Shown here: in pieces, positions 15,121-22,875 of the stretch
How the letters are laid out: each line of letters opens with the position of its first letter
Numbering within the stretch: position 1 is the first letter of the stretch
NCBI RefSeq assembly: GCF_030150285.1
Contig: NZ_JASLGE010000081.1
Location: 1 to 23,028, forward strand
DNA: 23,028 nucleotides
Direction of reading: 5' to 3'
From: Pseudomonas sp.
Lineage (GTDB): Bacteria > Pseudomonadota > Gammaproteobacteria > Pseudomonadales > Pseudomonadaceae
Translations under genes and position numbers: made by a program
The notes under the pieces: model-generated
Database searches by the model: none
What the model saw: only the letters and a program-made list of their open reading frames with translations
What the model was told of the DNA's origin: nothing

Positions 15121-15975
15121 ATGGGCAAGATAGTTGGCGGCTTCTGGGTGCCCCATGACCCGGTGATGTTTGTAGCGCCCAATGCGCCGGATGCGGCCCA
15201 GAGCGAGGCCGTGTGGGGCGCTTACGGCCAATGCGCCGAACGGCTGGCGGCACTGGCACCGACCACGGTGATTATCGTGGGCTGCGACCACTACATTCTG
15301 TTTGGCACCCATTGCCTGCCGCGCTATGTGATCGGCACCGGCGATGTAGACGGCCCGATTGACCGCTTGCCGGGGCTGGAACGTGGCCCGGTACTCAATC
15401 AGCAGGCGCTGGCCGGGCATATTGTCGAGCATGGCGATGCCACCGGTGTGGACTGGACCGTGGCGCGCAGCTTTACCGTCGACCATTCGTTTTCGATCCC
15501 GCATCAATTAATCGTCAAACCGGCCGAGCAACGGTTGGGGCGCGAACTGCCGTGCATTCCGGTGTACCTGGCGTGCGGGGTCGACCCCTACATCTCGCTG
15601 AAGCGCTCGGCGGATCTGGGGCGGCAATTGCGTGCAGCGGTTGAGTCGTTTGACGCCGATGAGCGCGTGGTGATTATCGGCAGCGGCGGCATCAGCCACT
15701 GGGTGGGTACCGCCGAAATGGGCCGCGTGGCCGAAGATTTTGACCGGGAGATTCTGGCCCTTGGCGTCAACGGCGACCTGGACGGGCTGTGCGCCTACAC
15801 CGACGAAGAAATTCTGCGGCGGGCCGGTAACGGTGCCATGGAAATCCGCAACTTTGCCTGTGCGCTGGCTGCCATCGATCACCCCCACGGCGAAGTGATC
15901 GCCTATGAAGCCGTGCCGGCCTGGGTCACTGGGCTGGGGTTTGTCCAACTGCATGTCGGGGAGAACCGAGCATGA
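15121..15975 (+). CDS. Extradiol ring-cleavage dioxygenase, catalytic (LigB-like, class III) subunit
   Basis: The protein has 284 residues with the residues known from LigB: Fe(II) ligands at His12 ('WVPHDP'), His57 ('GCDHYILFG') and Glu263 ('AYEAVPAWVTG'), and the catalytic base His193 in 'GSGGISHWVG'. Class III enzymes cleave a catechol next to its hydroxyls with O2. Together with the LigA-like gene it should open the catechol produced by the dihydrodiol dehydrogenase, feeding the C-C hydrolase. The ribosome binding site GGGGTGA overlaps the previous stop. Which catechol it prefers is not visible; biphenyl-, amino- or alkyl-catechols are all possible. Confidence 0.93.
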   Translation: MGKIVGGFWVPHDPVMFVAPNAPDAAQSEAVWGAYGQCAERLAALAPTTVIIVGCDHYILFGTHCLPRYVIGTGDVDGPIDRLPGLERGPVLNQQALAGHIVEHGDATGVDWTVARSFTVDHSFSIPHQLIVKPAEQRLGRELPCIPVYLACGVDPYISLKRSADLGRQLRAAVESFDADERVVIIGSGGISHWVGTAEMGRVAEDFDREILALGVNGDLDGLCAYTDEEILRRAGNGAMEIRNFACALAAIDHPHGEVIAYEAVPAWVTGLGFVQLHVGENRA

Positions 15976-16325
15976 GCCACATTTTGCTGTGCCAGCGCGA
16001 CGAGCTGGCACCGGGTGAACTGAAAAAGGTTGAGCAGGCCGGTGGCGATGCCATCTGCGTCTACAACCTGGGCGGCACCTTTTATGCCACCACCGACATG
16101 TGCACCCACGCCACCGCTTCGCTGGCCGAAGGTGACCTGGAAGATGACCTGATCACCTGCCCGGTGCACTGGGGGCAGTTCCACGTGCCCAGCGGCAAAG
16201 CCGTCACGTTTCCGTGCGAGCGTCACCTGCGCACCTACCGGATTATCGTCACCGACCAGCAGGTGTTTGCCGACGTCGCCCACGAGGCCGACGAAGCGTT
16301 GGCGAGTGCCCAGAGCCCGGTTTAA
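15972..16325 (+). CDS. Rieske [2Fe-2S] ferredoxin
   Basis: This 117-residue protein has the two-part Rieske motif: C44-x-H46 ('TDMCTHATASLAEG') and C63-x2-H66 ('TCPVHWGQFHVPSGKA'). It is the size of BphF/TodB-type ferredoxins, which carry electrons from a reductase to a ring-hydroxylating dioxygenase. Its ATG overlaps the LigB-like stop (ATGA). The dioxygenase alpha gene begins within 35 bases. No ferredoxin reductase gene is visible in the window. Confidence 0.93.
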   Translation: MSHILLCQRDELAPGELKKVEQAGGDAICVYNLGGTFYATTDMCTHATASLAEGDLEDDLITCPVHWGQFHVPSGKAVTFPCERHLRTYRIIVTDQQVFADVAHEADEALASAQSPV

Positions 16326-16358
16326 CCGGCCCTTTACCGTATTGCCGTGAGTCTGAAT

Positions 16359-17708
16359 ATGGATAACAACAAACACATACCACTCAGAGCCATTGAAACC
16401 ACGCCCGGCCTGAGCAACCTTGATCGGTTGTGCGACATGGAAGAAGGGCGGCTGTCCGGCAAGGTGTTCTGGGACCAGGCCATTTATGAGCAGGAGCTGG
16501 AAAAAATCTTTGCCCGCTGCTGGCTGTTCGTGGCCCATGAGTCGCAGTTGCCCAAGTCCGGCGATTACCTGACCACCTCGATGGGCGAGGATGAAGTGCT
16601 GGTGGTGCGCCAGAAGGACGCCTCGATCAAGGTGTTCCTCAACGCGTGCCCGCACCGGGGCAACAAGATCTGCTTCGCGGAAGCGGGCAATGCCCGAGGC
16701 TTTATCTGCAACTACCACGGCTGGTCGTTCGGCGCTGATGGCGGCCGTCTGTTGGGCATGCACGAATCTTCATGCTACGAAGAAAGCAACTTCGACAAGG
16801 CCCGTCACGGCCTGCGCGAAGCCCGCGTCGCCACCTATAAAGGCCTGGTGTTCGCCACGTTTGCGGCCGATGGGCCGACCCTTGAGGAATACCTCGGGCC
16901 GATGACCTGGTACATGGACGTGCTGCTGGACATGGACGAGGGCGGTAGCGAGTTCCTCGGCGGGTGCATTCGTTCCACCATCGACTGCAACTGGAAAGTG
17001 GCGGCGGAAAACTTTGTTGGCGACATCCTCCATGGCGGCTGGACCCATGACTCGGCGGCCAAGGCCATGCTTGGCGGGCCGGTGGCCAAAGTCAGCGAAT
17101 TGCCCGAGTCGTATTCAGTCAACTGGAACGGCCACGGCTATGAATTTGCCACCGATGTGGTGGGCAATGCCGCCACCCTGGGCGAAAAAGACATCAACAA
17201 GTACCTGCACGTGCTACGGCCCAAGGTGGCCGAGCGTTTGGGTGAGTTCCGCTCCAAGCTGATCGGTTCGATTTCTTCGTGCACGGTATTCCCCAACTTC
17301 TCGTTCCTGCCGGGGCAGAACACTGTGCGCATCTGGCAGCCACGGGGCCCGCACAAGATCGAGCTGTTTACCTGGGTCATCGTTAACAAAAACGCGCCCC
17401 AGGACATCAAGGATAAATGGCGACGCGGGGCGATGATGACGTTCTCGCCCACCGGCGTGTTCGAGATGGATGACGGCGAAAACTGGGAGTACTGCACCAA
17501 AACCAGCCGTGGCGCGGTCACCCGTTACCAGGACCTGTACGTTGGTTTGGGCATGAATACCCGCCTGGACAACAGCGACCTGCCGGGCAATGTGTTCAAG
17601 GGCCAGCTCAATGAATGCAACTCGCGGGCGTTTTACCAGCGCTGGAAAGACCTGTTACAGGCCCCGACCTGGGCCGATGTGCCCGACCGCAATGGCACGA
17701 TGCGCTAA
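16359..17708 (+). CDS. Aromatic ring-hydroxylating dioxygenase, alpha subunit
   Basis: The protein is 449 residues from ATG 16359 (453 if GTG at 16347 is used; neither has a strong ribosome binding site, GTGAG favours 16359). Rieske centre: C97-x-H99 ('CPHRGNK') and C117-x2-H120 ('CNYHGWSFGADG'). Mononuclear iron site: Asp222, His225 and His230 in 'ENFVGDILHGGWTHDSA', as in naphthalene/biphenyl dioxygenase, with the third ligand Asp in 'FEMDDGENWEY' (D371/D372). It forms an alpha3beta3 oxygenase with the next gene and inserts O2 into an arene to give a cis-dihydrodiol. The overall pattern is of the naphthalene/toluene/benzoate-dioxygenase superfamily; the substrate pocket cannot be assigned by eye. 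Confidence 0.93.
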   Translation: MDNNKHIPLRAIETTPGLSNLDRLCDMEEGRLSGKVFWDQAIYEQELEKIFARCWLFVAHESQLPKSGDYLTTSMGEDEVLVVRQKDASIKVFLNACPHRGNKICFAEAGNARGFICNYHGWSFGADGGRLLGMHESSCYEESNFDKARHGLREARVATYKGLVFATFAADGPTLEEYLGPMTWYMDVLLDMDEGGSEFLGGCIRSTIDCNWKVAAENFVGDILHGGWTHDSAAKAMLGGPVAKVSELPESYSVNWNGHGYEFATDVVGNAATLGEKDINKYLHVLRPKVAERLGEFRSKLIGSISSCTVFPNFSFLPGQNTVRIWQPRGPHKIELFTWVIVNKNAPQDIKDKWRRGAMMTFSPTGVFEMDDGENWEYCTKTSRGAVTRYQDLYVGLGMNTRLDNSDLPGNVFKGQLNECNSRAFYQRWKDLLQAPTWADVPDRNGTMR

Positions 17709-17719
17709 TGGAGGCCGCA

Positions 17720-18244
17720 ATGACACACCCCGACACCGCGCTGGCATTCGACGAGGTTCGCCGCGTGGAGGCCTTCTTGCTGCGCGAGGCGCGCCTGCTT
17801 GACAACGAAGCCTGGGACGAATGGCTGGCCTCGCTCAGCGAGTCGATCCACTACTGGATGCCGGGCATTGAAAACCGCCGCCGCGAAGACAAGTCCGGGC
17901 CATATCGCCTGGAACACATGGCGTTTTTCGACGATGGCCTGCGCGAACTGCAACGCCGTGTGGCGCGTTTTAAACAGCCGTCGGCCTGGGCCGAAAACCC
18001 GCCGACGCGCAACGTGCACCTGATCAGCAATATTGAAGTGCTGCCCGGCGATGCGGCGGGCGAATACCGGGCGTATTCCTGCTTTATCAACCAGCGCAGC
18101 CGTGGCCTGGACGAGCAGCATCAAATTGTGGGGCGGCGCGAAGACGTGTTGCGGGTTGAAGCCGGGAGCCTCAAGTTGCTCACGCGCAAAATCCTCATCC
18201 CTAACGCCATGCTGCTGTGCAAGAACATCAACACTTTCCTCTGA
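17720..18244 (+). CDS. Aromatic ring-hydroxylating dioxygenase, beta subunit
   Basis: The protein has 174 residues with the family's landmarks: 'VEAFLLREARLLDNEAWDEWLASLSESIHYWMPG' (N-terminal), 'PPTRNVHLISNIEVLPG' (~94-110), 'GRREDVLRVEAGSLKLLTRKILIPNAMLLCKNINTFL' (C-terminal). It is a cone-shaped structural subunit of alpha3beta3 oxygenases with no cofactor. I start at ATG 17720, which has GGAGG about 5 bases before it and lies 11 bases after the alpha stop; upstream in-frame starts fall inside the alpha gene. Confidence 0.93.
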   Translation: MTHPDTALAFDEVRRVEAFLLREARLLDNEAWDEWLASLSESIHYWMPGIENRRREDKSGPYRLEHMAFFDDGLRELQRRVARFKQPSAWAENPPTRNVHLISNIEVLPGDAAGEYRAYSCFINQRSRGLDEQHQIVGRREDVLRVEAGSLKLLTRKILIPNAMLLCKNINTFL

Positions 18245-18254
18245 GGGCTGGCAC

Positions 18255-19067
18255 ATGGGTTGGTTGCAAGGACAGGTGGCATTGGTCACCGGCGGTACCG
18301 GCGGCATTGGCAGCGCCATTGTGCGCCGCTACGTGGCCGAAGGTGCCAACGTAGCCGTGATGGCCCGCGATGCGGTGCAGTTGGCGGCGCTTGAGCAGGA
18401 ACTGGGTGATTCGATCATCACGATCCAGGGCGATGTGTCGCGCTATGCCGACAACCAGCGCGCGGTGGCTGCCACGCTGGAGGCCTTCGGTAAACTCGAC
18501 ACCTTTGTGGGCAACGCGGCGGTGTTCGATTACTTCACCCGGCTGGACCGCATTCCCCCGGAGGAATTTGAAAGCGCCTTTCAGCGCTTGTTCGCGATCA
18601 ATGTGCAGGGTTACCTGCTGGGGGCGCAAAGTGCTATCGAGGCCTTGCGCGAAACCCGTGGCAGCATGATTTTCACCCTGTCCAACAGCGCGTTTTATGC
18701 CGGCGGCGGGGGCATTCTCTACGTCACGGCCAAGCATGCGCTGGTGGGCATGATTCGCCAATTGGCCTATGAGCTGGCACCGGACATCCGGGTCAATGGG
18801 GTGGCACCGGGCGCGACCAATACGCCGATGAAAAGCCTTGAAGGCCTGAACAGCCGCAGCGTACCGCTCAACCAGATTCCCGGATTCGAAGCCGGGGCTG
18901 GCCAGGCCGTGCCCCTGCAACGTATCGCGGAACCGGAAGATCACACGGGCCATTACGTACTCCTGGCTTCAAGGCAGAATGCGGGGCTGACCACGGCCAA
19001 CATCATCCACAGTGACGGCGGTTGGGAGATCCGCAGCGCAGGTGCGCCCAAAGCCCGTTCGCGCTGA
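18255..19067 (+). CDS. cis-Dihydrodiol dehydrogenase (short-chain dehydrogenase/reductase)
   Basis: This 270-residue classical SDR has TGGTGGIG (NAD site, 12-19), NAA (87-89), 'TLSNSAFYAGGGGILYVTAK' with Tyr156-x3-Lys160 and Ser143/145. Length and motif spacing fit BphB/HcaB-like cis-2,3-dihydrodiol dehydrogenases, which rearomatise the dioxygenase product to a catechol while reducing NAD+. ATG 18255 follows GAGGG, and that site overlaps the beta-subunit stop codon. The open frame extends upstream to 18033 but would overlap the beta gene. Its position immediately after the oxygenase genes supports the role. Confidence 0.92.
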   Translation: MGWLQGQVALVTGGTGGIGSAIVRRYVAEGANVAVMARDAVQLAALEQELGDSIITIQGDVSRYADNQRAVAATLEAFGKLDTFVGNAAVFDYFTRLDRIPPEEFESAFQRLFAINVQGYLLGAQSAIEALRETRGSMIFTLSNSAFYAGGGGILYVTAKHALVGMIRQLAYELAPDIRVNGVAPGATNTPMKSLEGLNSRSVPLNQIPGFEAGAGQAVPLQRIAEPEDHTGHYVLLASRQNAGLTTANIIHSDGGWEIRSAGAPKARSR

Positions 19068-19097
19068 CGGCAAGGCCTTTGGCCCGCGAGCCCCCAT

Positions 19098-19108
19098 AAG
19101 AATAAAGA
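19098..19108 (+). promoter_or_regulatory. AANAANAA (Hfq/Crc CA-like) motif before the NMO-like gene
   Basis: AAGAATAAAGA sits in the 51-base gap after the dihydrodiol dehydrogenase, just before the leader of the next gene. An internal control point in the operon is possible. Confidence 0.4.
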
Positions 19109-19118
19109 GAGACACCTG

Positions 19119-20096
19119 ATGACCAACACAACAATAAGCCTGAGTGCACCGCAACAAAAACTGCTGGACCTGTTTGCCGGGCTGGACATGCCGGTGCTGG
19201 CCGCGCCGATGTTTCTGGTGTCGGGCCCGCGCTTGCTGGCGGCGTGCAGCCGGGCGGGGATTATCGGCAGCCTGCCGGCCCCCAATGCCCGCACGGTGGA
19301 GCAACTCAAGGTGTGGCTGGATGAAATCGTCGCCGACCGCGACAGCGGCCTGGCCCGGGGCGAAACCTGGGCCCCGTGGATGCTCAACATGATCGTGCAC
19401 AGCACCTACGACCGCTTCGATGCCGAGCTGGAACTGGTGCGTCAGTACCAGCCGCCGATTGTCTCCACGGCGCTGGGCAGCCCCAAGCGCGTGCTGGAGG
19501 CCGTGCACAGCTATGGCGGCGTAGTGATTGCCGACGTCATCACCCCGGCGCTGGCGCGCAAGGCCGTGGCGGCGGGCGTGGATGGCCTGGTGCTGGTGTG
19601 CAATGGCGCGGGCGGGCACACGGGTCATTACAACCCGTTCGCCTTTATCGCCGAAGTGCGCCAATTCTGGCAGGGCCCGCTGGGGCTGGCCGGGGCCATT
19701 TCCAATGGCCGCGACATTCATGCGGCCAAGGTGCTGGGCTGCGACTTCTCGCTGGTGGGGACCCGCTTGGTCGCCACTGAAGAAAGCCTCGTCGAACAGG
19801 CCTACCGCGACATGCTGGTGGCGTGTTCATTGGACGACGTGACCGCCACCAAAGCGGTCAGCGGCGTATTGGCCAACTGGATGCGCCCGTCACTGGAGCA
19901 GGCCGGGATTGACCCTGACAGCGAAAACCGCACCGGCATCGACTTCTCGGGCGACATCGCCAGCGCCAACAAAGCCTGGAAGCACGTGTGGTCAGCCGGG
20001 CAGGGCGTCGGCCAGATCGACCGCACCCTGACGGTGGCCGAACTGGTCGATGAACTGCGCCAGGGTTACATGCAAAGCCGCGCTCAAGCCTGCTAG
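19119..20096 (+). CDS. Nitronate monooxygenase (2-nitropropane dioxygenase) family flavoprotein
   Basis: This 325-residue TIM-barrel FMN protein has 'AAPMFLVSGPRLLAACSRAGIIGSLPAPNA' (28-57), the family motif 'GAGGHTGHYNPF' (163-174, with the catalytic-type His), the phosphate-binding 'AGAISNGRDI' (191-200) and 'VGTRLVATEES' (213-223). Family members oxidise nitronates, but relatives also act on acyl-CoA or enoyl substrates (FabK; IpdC in steroid breakdown). Here it is the only unexplained redox enzyme between ring-attack genes and lower-pathway genes. Either nitro-compound detoxification or an FMN-dependent step on a CoA thioester made by the ligase downstream is plausible; I favour the latter modestly. 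Confidence 0.88.
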   Translation: MTNTTISLSAPQQKLLDLFAGLDMPVLAAPMFLVSGPRLLAACSRAGIIGSLPAPNARTVEQLKVWLDEIVADRDSGLARGETWAPWMLNMIVHSTYDRFDAELELVRQYQPPIVSTALGSPKRVLEAVHSYGGVVIADVITPALARKAVAAGVDGLVLVCNGAGGHTGHYNPFAFIAEVRQFWQGPLGLAGAISNGRDIHAAKVLGCDFSLVGTRLVATEESLVEQAYRDMLVACSLDDVTATKAVSGVLANWMRPSLEQAGIDPDSENRTGIDFSGDIASANKAWKHVWSAGQGVGQIDRTLTVAELVDELRQGYMQSRAQAC

Positions 20097-20126
20097 GTCA
20101 CTTTTTCGCGTTTCAGGAGACACCCG

Positions 20127-20909
20127 ATGAATCAGGAATCGATTAAAGCCGCCGCCCAGGCGTTGGCCAAAGCCCGCACCAGCCGCGTGACGTGCGGCCG
20201 TATTTCCGAGCGCTTTGACATTCTCAGCCTCGAAGACGCCTACGCCGTACAGGAACTCACCACCCGTGCCGCATTGGCCGCCGGGCGCCGCTTGAGCGGG
20301 CGCAAAATCGGCCTCACCTCGCTGGCCGTGCAGCAACAGTTGGGCGTCGACCAGCCGGACTTCGGCATGTTGTTCGCGGACATGGAATGCCGTGACGGCG
20401 AAGCCATCGACAGCCAGCGGCTGATCCAGCCCAAGGCCGAAGGTGAAATCGCCTTTGTCCTGGGCCGCGACTTGCCGCACGCCGACACCACCCTCGGTGA
20501 GCTGCTGCGGGCCGTTGACCATGTAGTGCCAGCGCTGGAGATCGTCGACTCGGCCATCACCGACTGGAAAATCACCCTGGTCGACACCGTGGCCGACAAC
20601 GCCTCTTCGGGCTTGTATGTACTGGGCAAAACCCCAATGCGTCTGGCCGGCCTCGACCTGGCGCTGGAAGGCATGTTGCTGGAAAAAAATGGCGCGCAAG
20701 CGGCCATTGGCGTCGGTGCCGCGTGCATGGGCAACCCGCTGGACGCCTGCCTGTGGCTGGCGCGCACCATGGCCTTGGCCGGTCGCCCGCTGCAGGCCGG
20801 TGATGTGCTGCTGTCTGGCGCGCTGGGGCCGATGGTCCCGGTGGTGGCAGGTGACAGCCTGCGCCTGCGTCTGACGCGTCTGGGCGAAGTGAGCTGTCAC
20901 TTCGTCTGA
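20127..20909 (+). CDS. 2-Oxopent-4-enoate (2-hydroxypentadienoate) hydratase
   Basis: The protein has 260 residues, the size of MhpD/DmpE/XylJ. 'GRKIGLTSLAVQQQLGVDQPDFGMLF' (58-83) is the family signature; metal-binding Glu105 and Glu107 sit in 'KAEGEIAFVL' and Glu138 in 'PALEIVDSAI'. It adds water to 2-hydroxypenta-2,4-dienoate to give 4-hydroxy-2-oxopentanoate. GGAGA about 7 bases before ATG supports the start. It links the C-C hydrolase to the lower pathway; the matching aldolase is not in the window and probably lies beyond the right edge. Confidence 0.94.
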   Translation: MNQESIKAAAQALAKARTSRVTCGRISERFDILSLEDAYAVQELTTRAALAAGRRLSGRKIGLTSLAVQQQLGVDQPDFGMLFADMECRDGEAIDSQRLIQPKAEGEIAFVLGRDLPHADTTLGELLRAVDHVVPALEIVDSAITDWKITLVDTVADNASSGLYVLGKTPMRLAGLDLALEGMLLEKNGAQAAIGVGAACMGNPLDACLWLARTMALAGRPLQAGDVLLSGALGPMVPVVAGDSLRLRLTRLGEVSCHFV

Positions 20910-20960
20910 GCCCCGCCAGGGCAAACCCCCGCGCGCGGTCAGACCCCCGCGCGCCATGAC

Positions 20961-20968
20961 AACAATAA
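20961..20968 (+). promoter_or_regulatory. AACAATAA (Hfq/Crc CA-like) motif in leader of the CoA ligase gene
   Basis: Exact AAYAAYAA match 50 bases before the chosen ATG at 21019, just after an in-frame ATG at 20956. If translation began at 20956 the motif would be inside the first codons. Confidence 0.4.
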
Positions 20969-21018
20969 AACCAGTGAAGCGGCCGCCGAGAGGCCCGCCG
21001 TTTTCACGAGGGCGTGCC

Positions 21019-22875
21019 ATGTACGAGTTCTTCAATGATCCGACCTGCCTGGCCCCGGCGCGGGTGCTCTACGAGCCCGGCCCGGACGGCAGTTTTACTC
21101 TCTCTAGCGCAGAGCCGCTGCACCCTTATGCCCGCTGCATCGGCGAGTGGCTGGACCACTGGGCGCTGCAAACACCTGAGCGGCCGTACCTGGCCGAACG
21201 GCGCAATGGTGTGTGGTTTACGCTGACCTACCGTGAAGTGCGCCAACGTGTCGGCGCGCTGGCTCAGGGCTTGCTGGAACTGAACACCGCACCGGGGCGA
21301 CCGGTGCTGATGCTGTCGGAAAATGACATCGATCAGGCGCTGCTGACCCTGGCCGCGATGCACGTCGGCATCCCGGTGTCCACGGTATCGGTGGCCTACG
21401 CCCGCAACACGGGCAGCGGCTGCGGCAAGCTCAAGGCGATTGTCCAGGTGCTTGAACCGGCGGCGATTTTTGTCAACGACGGTGACGCCTATTGCCGTGC
21501 CATCGAACTGGTCAACCCGGACTGCCCGGTGATTGCGGCCCGCAACGCCCAGGAAATCCCGGATGCATTGGCCTTGCCGTCGCTCTACAAAGCCGAAACC
21601 CCGGCGGTGGCGGCCGCGTTCGCCCGGGTCAACGGCGAGACCCCGGCCCGTTACCTGTTGACGTCCGGTTCCACCGGTGCCCCCAAAGCGGTGATCAACA
21701 CCCACGGCATGCTGTGCGCCAATCAGCAGGCCATCGCCCAATGCTGGCGCTTCGTCGAGCATTGCGAAATGGTGGTGCTTGACTGGCTGCCATGGAGCCA
21801 TGTGTTCGGGGCCAACCACAACTTCAACCTGGTGCTGCGCAACGGCGGCACGCTGTATATCGATGACGGCCGCCCGGTACCGGGGCAAATCGACCGTACG
21901 GTGGAGAACATCAAGTCGGTCAAGCCGACACTGTTCTTCAACGTGCCTCGGGGCTACGAGGCGTTGCTGCCTTACCTGGACCGCGACGAAGAGCTGGCCA
22001 AAGCGCTGTTCGGCCGTTCGCAGTTGCTGTTTTATGCCGCCGCCGCGCTGCCGCAAAGCACGTGGAACCGCCTGGTGGAAAGTGCCGCTCGCGTGCGCCG
22101 CACACCGTTGTTCTTCACCACCGAATGGGGCTCGACCGAGACCTCGCCGGTGGTCACTAGCGTGCATTTCGAATTGAACCAGCCGGGCAATATCGGCTTG
22201 CCGGTGCCGGGCACCCAAATCAAGTTTGTGCCCAGCGGCGACAAACTGGAGATGCGCGTGCGCGGCCCTTCGGTGTTCAGCCGCTACCTCAACGACCCGG
22301 TCAACACCCTGGCGGCCTTCGATGAAGAGGGCTTCTACAAGATCGGCGACGCCGGCCGGCTGGTCGACCCGCAGCACCCGGAGCGCGGCATTCTGTTCGA
22401 CGGTCGTGTCACCGAAGACTTCAAATTGAGCAGCGGCACCTGGGTCTCGGTGGGCACCTTGCGCCCGCGTCTGGTCAGTGCGTTGTCGCCCTATGTCAGC
22501 GACTGTGTGATCTGTGGCCATGACCGCGAAGTGATTGGCGCACTGGTGTACCCGACCGCCGCCTTGCGCGCCTTGCTGGACGAGGCCGGGTGCGAACCGG
22601 GTGCGGCCCTGGCCCTCGACCCGCAAGTGCGGCTGGCGCTGTGCGCCGGGTTGCAGGCGCTGGCTAAGGATTTCCCGGCGTCCTCGCAACACGCGGTACG
22701 GCTGATCATTCTGGATTCGCCCCCCAGCCTGGACGACGGTGAAATCACCGACAAAGGCTACATCAACCAGCGCGTTGCCCTGAGCCTGCGTGCAGACGCG
22801 GTCAAGCGGCTGTACGCCGACACCCTCGGGCAAGACGTGATCCTCCTTGCCGAAGTTTACGGAGAAGCGGTATGA
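21019..22875 (+). CDS. Feruloyl-CoA synthase-like AMP-dependent ligase
   Basis: The protein has 618 residues, the size of bacterial feruloyl-CoA synthases. Adenylate-forming motifs in order: P-loop 'YLLTSGSTGAPKAVINTH' (212-229), 'FFTTEWGSTETSPVV' (365-379), 'YKIGDAGRL' (440-448), 'LFDGRVTEDFKLSSGTWVSVG' (459-479) and the C-terminal 'DDGEITDKGYINQR' (572-585) with the catalytic-Lys region. The reaction is an aromatic/aryl-alkenoic acid + ATP + CoA to acyl-CoA. Start at ATG 21019 has GAGGG 8 bases before it; an upstream ATG at 20956 gives 21 extra basic residues unlike the family. It may activate the incoming acid or the acid freed by the C-C hydrolase. The substrate is not fixed by sequence. 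Confidence 0.88.
   Translation: MYEFFNDPTCLAPARVLYEPGPDGSFTLSSAEPLHPYARCIGEWLDHWALQTPERPYLAERRNGVWFTLTYREVRQRVGALAQGLLELNTAPGRPVLMLSENDIDQALLTLAAMHVGIPVSTVSVAYARNTGSGCGKLKAIVQVLEPAAIFVNDGDAYCRAIELVNPDCPVIAARNAQEIPDALALPSLYKAETPAVAAAFARVNGETPARYLLTSGSTGAPKAVINTHGMLCANQQAIAQCWRFVEHCEMVVLDWLPWSHVFGANHNFNLVLRNGGTLYIDDGRPVPGQIDRTVENIKSVKPTLFFNVPRGYEALLPYLDRDEELAKALFGRSQLLFYAAAALPQSTWNRLVESAARVRRTPLFFTTEWGSTETSPVVTSVHFELNQPGNIGLPVPGTQIKFVPSGDKLEMRVRGPSVFSRYLNDPVNTLAAFDEEGFYKIGDAGRLVDPQHPERGILFDGRVTEDFKLSSGTWVSVGTLRPRLVSALSPYVSDCVICGHDREVIGALVYPTAALRALLDEAGCEPGAALALDPQVRLALCAGLQALAKDFPASSQHAVRLIILDSPPSLDDGEITDKGYINQRVALSLRADAVKRLYADTLGQDVILLAEVYGEAV

Noticed and set aside
17708..17719. Alternative ATG at 17708 for the dioxygenase beta subunit
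   Set aside because: It would overlap the alpha stop codon and the GGAGG ribosome binding site; the family N-terminus fits ATG 17720.
20956..21018. Upstream ATG for the CoA ligase gene
   Set aside because: The added residues are basic and unlike the family, no ribosome binding site precedes it, and it covers the AACAATAA motif; ATG 21019 has GAGGG.
21004..22833. 609-codon open frame antisense to the CoA ligase gene
   Set aside because: High-GC codon bias keeps the opposite frame open; the product is Arg/Gln/His-rich without any domain, while the sense frame has all adenylate-forming motifs.
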